DNA of 64,000 nt from Methanoculleus frigidifontis (GTDB lineage Archaea; Halobacteriota; Methanomicrobia; Methanomicrobiales; Methanoculleaceae), in NCBI RefSeq assembly GCF_030464345.1, contig NZ_VCYH01000007.1:1-64000 (forward strand). The letters run 5' to 3'. The notes below the pieces were generated by a model. That model had not been told where the DNA came from, did not search any database, and worked only from the letters and a program-made list of their open reading frames with translations. Shown in pieces: positions 61,027 to 64,000 of the stretch. Both the position numbers and the translations under genes were made by a program. How positions within the stretch are numbered: the stretch's first letter is position 1; every line of letters begins with the position of its first letter.

Positions 61027-61926
61027 ATGGCGGAGCATGTAGCGGGATGCGAACTCTTTGAGTCCGGGCACCGTGCCTGCGGCGGCTGCGGCCCTGCCCT
61101 TGCGGCCCGGCTTCTGCTGAACGCGACCGGCGAGAACGCGATCGTCGTCGCCTCGACCGGGTGTATGGAGGTCTTCTCGACGCCGTATCCTGAGACCGCG
61201 TGGAAGGTCCCTTGGATCCACTCGCTCTTCGAGAATGCTGCTGCCGTCGCCTCGGGCATTGAGGCGTCGCTCAAACGGCAGGGGCGCTCCGAAAAGGTTC
61301 TCTGTGTCTGCGGCGACGGCGCCACCTTCGATATCGGGGTGCTCTGCATCAGCGGCGCCTTCGAGCGCGGCCACGACATCACCTACATCTGCTACGACAA
61401 CGAGGCCTACATGAACACCGGTATCCAGCGCTCCGGTGCGACGCCGTACGACGCCAGCACCACCACAAGCCCTGCAGGTGCGTGCTCGACCGGAAACCAG
61501 AGGCCGAAGAAGGACATGCCCGCGATCCTCGCCGCCCACGGGGCGCCGTACGTGGCGACTGCGTCCATCTCCTACCCGCAGGACTTCATGAAGAAGGTGG
61601 AGAAAGCGCTCAATACCCCTGGCCCCTGCTATATCCAGGTGCACGCACCCTGCTGCACCGGATGGGGCTTTGAGGCAGGCGAGACGCTCAACATCGGCAA
61701 GCTCGCCATCGAAACCGGGATGTGGGTGAACTTCGAGATGGAGAACGGTGAGGTCACGAAGGTCAAGAAGGTGAAGAGAAAGCCGGTTGAGGAGTACCTG
61801 AGCCGCCAGAAGCGGTTCCGCCACCTCTTCAAACCCCAGCGCCGTGACGCCGAGATCGCCAAGATCCAGGCGATCGCCGATCGGAATGCCGAGAAATACG
61901 GCATCGATATCAAGAAGAAAGAGTGA
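61027..61926 (+). CDS. porB: Pyruvate:ferredoxin oxidoreductase, beta subunit
   Basis: A 299-residue catalytic subunit. [20 protein letters not shown] holds the cysteines for the cluster near the active site. [20 protein letters not shown] then [20 protein letters not shown] is the GDG-N thiamine diphosphate motif with Mg ligands, and [15 protein letters not shown] provides further conserved cysteines. It starts one base after the porA stop. Last gene of the operon. Confidence 0.93.
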   Translation: MAEHVAGCELFESGHRACGGCGPALAARLLLNATGENAIVVASTGCMEVFSTPYPETAWKVPWIHSLFENAAAVASGIEASLKRQGRSEKVLCVCGDGATFDIGVLCISGAFERGHDITYICYDNEAYMNTGIQRSGATPYDASTTTSPAGACSTGNQRPKKDMPAILAAHGAPYVATASISYPQDFMKKVEKALNTPGPCYIQVHAPCCTGWGFEAGETLNIGKLAIETGMWVNFEMENGEVTKVKKVKRKPVEEYLSRQKRFRHLFKPQRRDAEIAKIQAIADRNAEKYGIDIKKKE

Positions 61927-61991
61927 CGGGGTATACCCGACCCCCGAAACCATCTGTTTTCTCTGTTTTTCGTCCGGGAGAGGAGCGGCCG

Positions 61992-62603
61992 TTACTCCTC
62001 GCGTATCCGGGTGAGGAGATAGGGGAAGAGCAGCACGATCCCCATCACCACCCAGATGGTGCCGAAGGTATTGAGGAGTATTTCACGTCCTGGATCGTAA
62101 AACCGCAGTTCAGCAAGGGTAGTCCTGTCCCAGACAACCTCGATCGTCTCGTTCTTTGTCATCTGCACCGCTCCGCCGGGGCTGATCATGCCGAGCAGCG
62201 GGTTTCTGACGTCAAGGCCGGGAGGGAGCGTGACGGTGACGGCATATGGCTGGCTGAAGAACGCCTGCAGGTGGTTGTCCCGGATAAGTCCCTGGTAGGA
62301 GACGGTATAGTTCCCCTCCGGAAAGGTGATGGTGCCTGCATCGGCCTGCTGGAAGTCGACGGCGCCATCCTCGCCGGTCACCGAGACGTCCTCGACCTGG
62401 AGTGGAACGCGTTCGCCGAGCGTCCCGAAGCCCCAGAACGCATACTCATCTCCTGAGGTCTCAACGGTCGCACGGTATGCGGTTCCGTTCTCCAGCACCC
62501 GGTACTCCGCAGAGAGGGCGCCGGCCGGAGCGGCCAGGATTATAAGTGCAATGCAGAGAGCAAGGACTGCAGATCTGCATCGATCTCGAGGGGAGGTTCG
62601 CAC
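61992..62603 (-). CDS. Secreted protein with C-terminal membrane helix, hypothetical
   Basis: A 203-residue protein with a signal peptide (LALCIALIILAAPAGALSAE), a beta-rich outer domain (YRVLENGTAYRATVETSGDE, NYTVSYQGLIRDNHLQAFFS, PYAVTVTLPPGLDVR) and a final helix (FGTIWVVMGIVLLFPYLLTR). It resembles short archaeal membrane-anchored proteins of unknown function. It begins with GTG inside the end of threonine synthase (64-bp overlap), so it is probably translationally coupled to it. Confidence 0.65.
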   Translation of the reverse strand: MRTSPRDRCRSAVLALCIALIILAAPAGALSAEYRVLENGTAYRATVETSGDEYAFWGFGTLGERVPLQVEDVSVTGEDGAVDFQQADAGTITFPEGNYTVSYQGLIRDNHLQAFFSQPYAVTVTLPPGLDVRNPLLGMISPGGAVQMTKNETIEVVWDRTTLAELRFYDPGREILLNTFGTIWVVMGIVLLFPYLLTRIREE

Positions 62604-63748
62604 TGTTTCACCACGGTTTCAGGGTCTTTCAGCAGGTGCCCGGTGACCACGCAGACGATCCGCTCGTCACGGTCGATGATGCCGCTCTCGACCAGTTTGC
62701 GCACGCCTGCAACCGATGCCGCCGACGCCGGCTCGACACCGATTCCTTCTTTGCGTGCGAGGTCGCGCTGCATGGCGAGGATCTCTTCGTCCGTCACCGA
62801 TGCCGCCGCGCCACCGGTCTGGCGGATGGCCGGGAGCGCTTTTTCAGCGTTGACGGGAGCGCCTATCCTGATGGCGGTTGCGACGGTCTCGGGGTTTTGT
62901 TCCGGGATCAGTTCGGCGAGGTTCTGCTCGATGGCGTTCACGACCGGGCGCGACCCTTCTGCCTGGATGCCGGTCATCATGGGAAGATGGTCGATGAACC
63001 CGAGGCCGACGAGTTCCTGCAGGCCCTTGTGGACGGCTGAGATGTTTCCGGCGTTGCCGACGGGCAGCACCATGCGGTCGGGAACATTCCCGTGGAGCTG
63101 GTCGATCACCTCGAACCCGATCGTCTTCTGGCCTTCAAGCCGGAACGGGTTGACCGAGTTTAAGAGATACAGCCCGTGCGAGATGCAGAGGTCGTGCACC
63201 ATCTCGAGAGCACGGTCGAAGTTGCCGCGGATGGAGATGACCCGGCCGCCGTGCATCAGCGCCTGGGCGACTTTGCCGAGCGCCACCTTCCCGGCGGGGA
63301 GGAGCACGACGGCGGGGATTCCGGCCTTCGCGGCGTAGGCCGCAAGGCTCGCGGAGGTATTGCCGGTGCTGGCGCAGGCGACGCTGGTCTTGCCGAGCTG
63401 CAGCGCCATGCTGACGCCGACGGTCATGCCCCGGTCTTTGAACGATCCGGTCGGGTTCATGCCTTCGTGCTTGGCATAGAGTTCGGAGAGCCCCATCTCC
63501 TCGCCGAGACGCTTGAGGTGGTACAGCGGCGTCCCGCCCTCGTGGAGCGTGACCGGGTCACCCCTGACCGGGAGGAGTTCGCGGTACCGCCATACGGAGA
63601 GAGGCCGCCGGTTCCACTCCTCTCTGCTCACGCTGATGGTATCGATGTCGTAGGAGACGGCCAGCAGGTGGCCGCATCGCTCGCAGGTATAAATGATCTG
63701 GTCGGGTGCATATTCTGCATCACAGTGAACGCAGACGAGACGGTACAT
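62540..63748 (-). CDS. thrC: Threonine synthase
   Basis: A 402-residue PLP enzyme that makes threonine from phosphohomoserine. The N-terminus has a zinc ribbon (CVHCDAEYAPDQIIYTCERC), as many archaeal threonine synthases do. The PLP lysine is in EGMNPTGSFKDRGMTVGVSM, and the phosphate loop is LPVGNAGNISAVHKG. ATG 63,748 (MYRLVCVHC) is chosen; a longer frame is not in the family. The gene overlaps the next one at its end. Confidence 0.92.
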   Translation of the reverse strand: MYRLVCVHCDAEYAPDQIIYTCERCGHLLAVSYDIDTISVSREEWNRRPLSVWRYRELLPVRGDPVTLHEGGTPLYHLKRLGEEMGLSELYAKHEGMNPTGSFKDRGMTVGVSMALQLGKTSVACASTGNTSASLAAYAAKAGIPAVVLLPAGKVALGKVAQALMHGGRVISIRGNFDRALEMVHDLCISHGLYLLNSVNPFRLEGQKTIGFEVIDQLHGNVPDRMVLPVGNAGNISAVHKGLQELVGLGFIDHLPMMTGIQAEGSRPVVNAIEQNLAELIPEQNPETVATAIRIGAPVNAEKALPAIRQTGGAAASVTDEEILAMQRDLARKEGIGVEPASAASVAGVRKLVESGIIDRDERIVCVVTGHLLKDPETVVKQCEPPLEIDADLQSLLSALHL

Positions 63749-63819
63749 AGAGAAATGTTGTGCGCAGGGATACGTATAGATATGGGCGCCGGTGTGTGCC
63801 CGTCTGTATCTAATGCTGA

Positions 63820-64000
63820 TCAGGCGGTTTCCCGCTCCCCGCCGTACCGGACGCGTGCGGCGGCCAGGAAGAGCAGCCACAGGAGCATGAGCCCTGCGGC
63901 GGCGGTGAGTGTCAGGTGTTCGGGCCGGACGAGATCCAGCAGCCCTGCAGCGATCGTCGCCGCCACGGTCAGGGCAAGGAGGACGGTAAATGCTCCCGGC
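63820..64000 (-). CDS. Membrane protein, C-terminal part (cut by window edge)
   Basis: A minus-strand frame enters from the right edge and ends at 63,820-63,822. Its last 58 residues have two hydrophobic helices (FTVLLALTVAATIAAGLL and LTAAAGLMLLWLLFLAAA) and a basic tail RVRYGGERETA. The family cannot be judged from this part. Confidence 0.55.
   Translation of the reverse strand, partial: PGAFTVLLALTVAATIAAGLLDLVRPEHLTLTAAAGLMLLWLLFLAAARVRYGGERETA

Noticed and set aside
59322-61382. A 686-codon minus-strand open frame opposite the por genes
   Set aside because: It lies fully antisense to porC, porD, porA and porB, which are certain. GC-rich codon bias leaves the reverse frame open; its protein has no family and odd composition.
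1-64000. CRISPR array, rRNA operon or prophage
   Set aside because: No regular spaced repeats, no rRNA-like sequence and no phage structural genes were seen; the mobile DNA is limited to two IS elements and intron scraps.

Overview
This window comes from a hydrogenotrophic methanogenic archaeon, most likely of the order Methanomicrobiales (Methanoculleus-like). The evidence is a methenyl-tetrahydromethanopterin cyclohydrolase (mch), a beta-RFAP synthase for methanopterin synthesis, a methanogenesis marker 12 protein, a four-subunit pyruvate:ferredoxin oxidoreductase, an archaeal Orc1/Cdc6, an archaeal phosphoglycerate mutase, a stand-alone NifB, a tRNA-Val without encoded CCA, and TATA-box promoters with short or absent leaders. 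The backbone is GC-rich with tightly packed or overlapping genes. The genus is inferred from content, not proven.

Left part (1-28.7 kb). The window opens with the 3' end of an adenosylhomocysteinase gene joined to what looks like the start of a group II intron reverse transcriptase. Then come modABC, an 8-oxoguanine glycosylase, NifB, a membrane protein of unknown role, and a signalling block: a large CHASE4/HAMP/PAS histidine kinase with its own receiver, a membrane-anchored PstS-like protein, and a REC-PAS regulator. A methyltransferase/ATP-grasp fusion, three tandem zinc-ribbon micro-genes, a class II photolyase, an ABC-2 exporter, a PAS protein, small conserved archaeal proteins, an M24 peptidase, NudC and a PreA-like flavoprotein follow. 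After the tRNA-Val come mch, orc1/cdc6, a zinc-ribbon protein and a secreted surface protein.

Middle (29-52.6 kb). A second surface protein precedes a seven-gene minus-strand operon (36,633 down to 30,167) with overlapping stops and starts: a small membrane protein, a long protein with Ig-like repeats, a DUF4350-like protein, a MoxR AAA+ ATPase, a DUF58 protein and two small membrane proteins. Next is a polysaccharide/surface-glycan region (37.2-52.2 kb). Its core (about 38.8-46.5 and 48.85-50.2 kb) is clearly AT-rich compared with the rest and looks imported: ATP-grasp ligase, polysaccharide deacetylase, a frameshifted PHP gene, two family-4 glycosyltransferases plus a remnant, a DUF2206 polytopic protein and a Wzx-like flippase. 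An insertion-sequence nest (IS5-like, a 110-bp reverse-transcriptase scrap, and IS630 with a likely programmed frameshift) sits between its two halves. manC is intact, whereas GDP-mannose dehydratase and a Gfo/Idh/MocA oxidoreductase survive only as fragments.

Right part (52.7-64 kb). The core backbone resumes with a chorismate lyase/beta-RFAP synthase fusion, a DUF1805 protein, apgM, a small-multidrug-export family protein and a GalE-like epimerase. Divergent from these are methanogenesis marker 12, 6-phospho-3-hexuloisomerase and porCDAB. A membrane-anchored secreted protein, threonine synthase and the end of a membrane protein close the window. No rRNA, CRISPR array or convincing replication origin was seen. 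The most interesting items are the gene fusions, the zinc-ribbon array, the MoxR operon, the hairpin over the preA start and the decaying glycan island.
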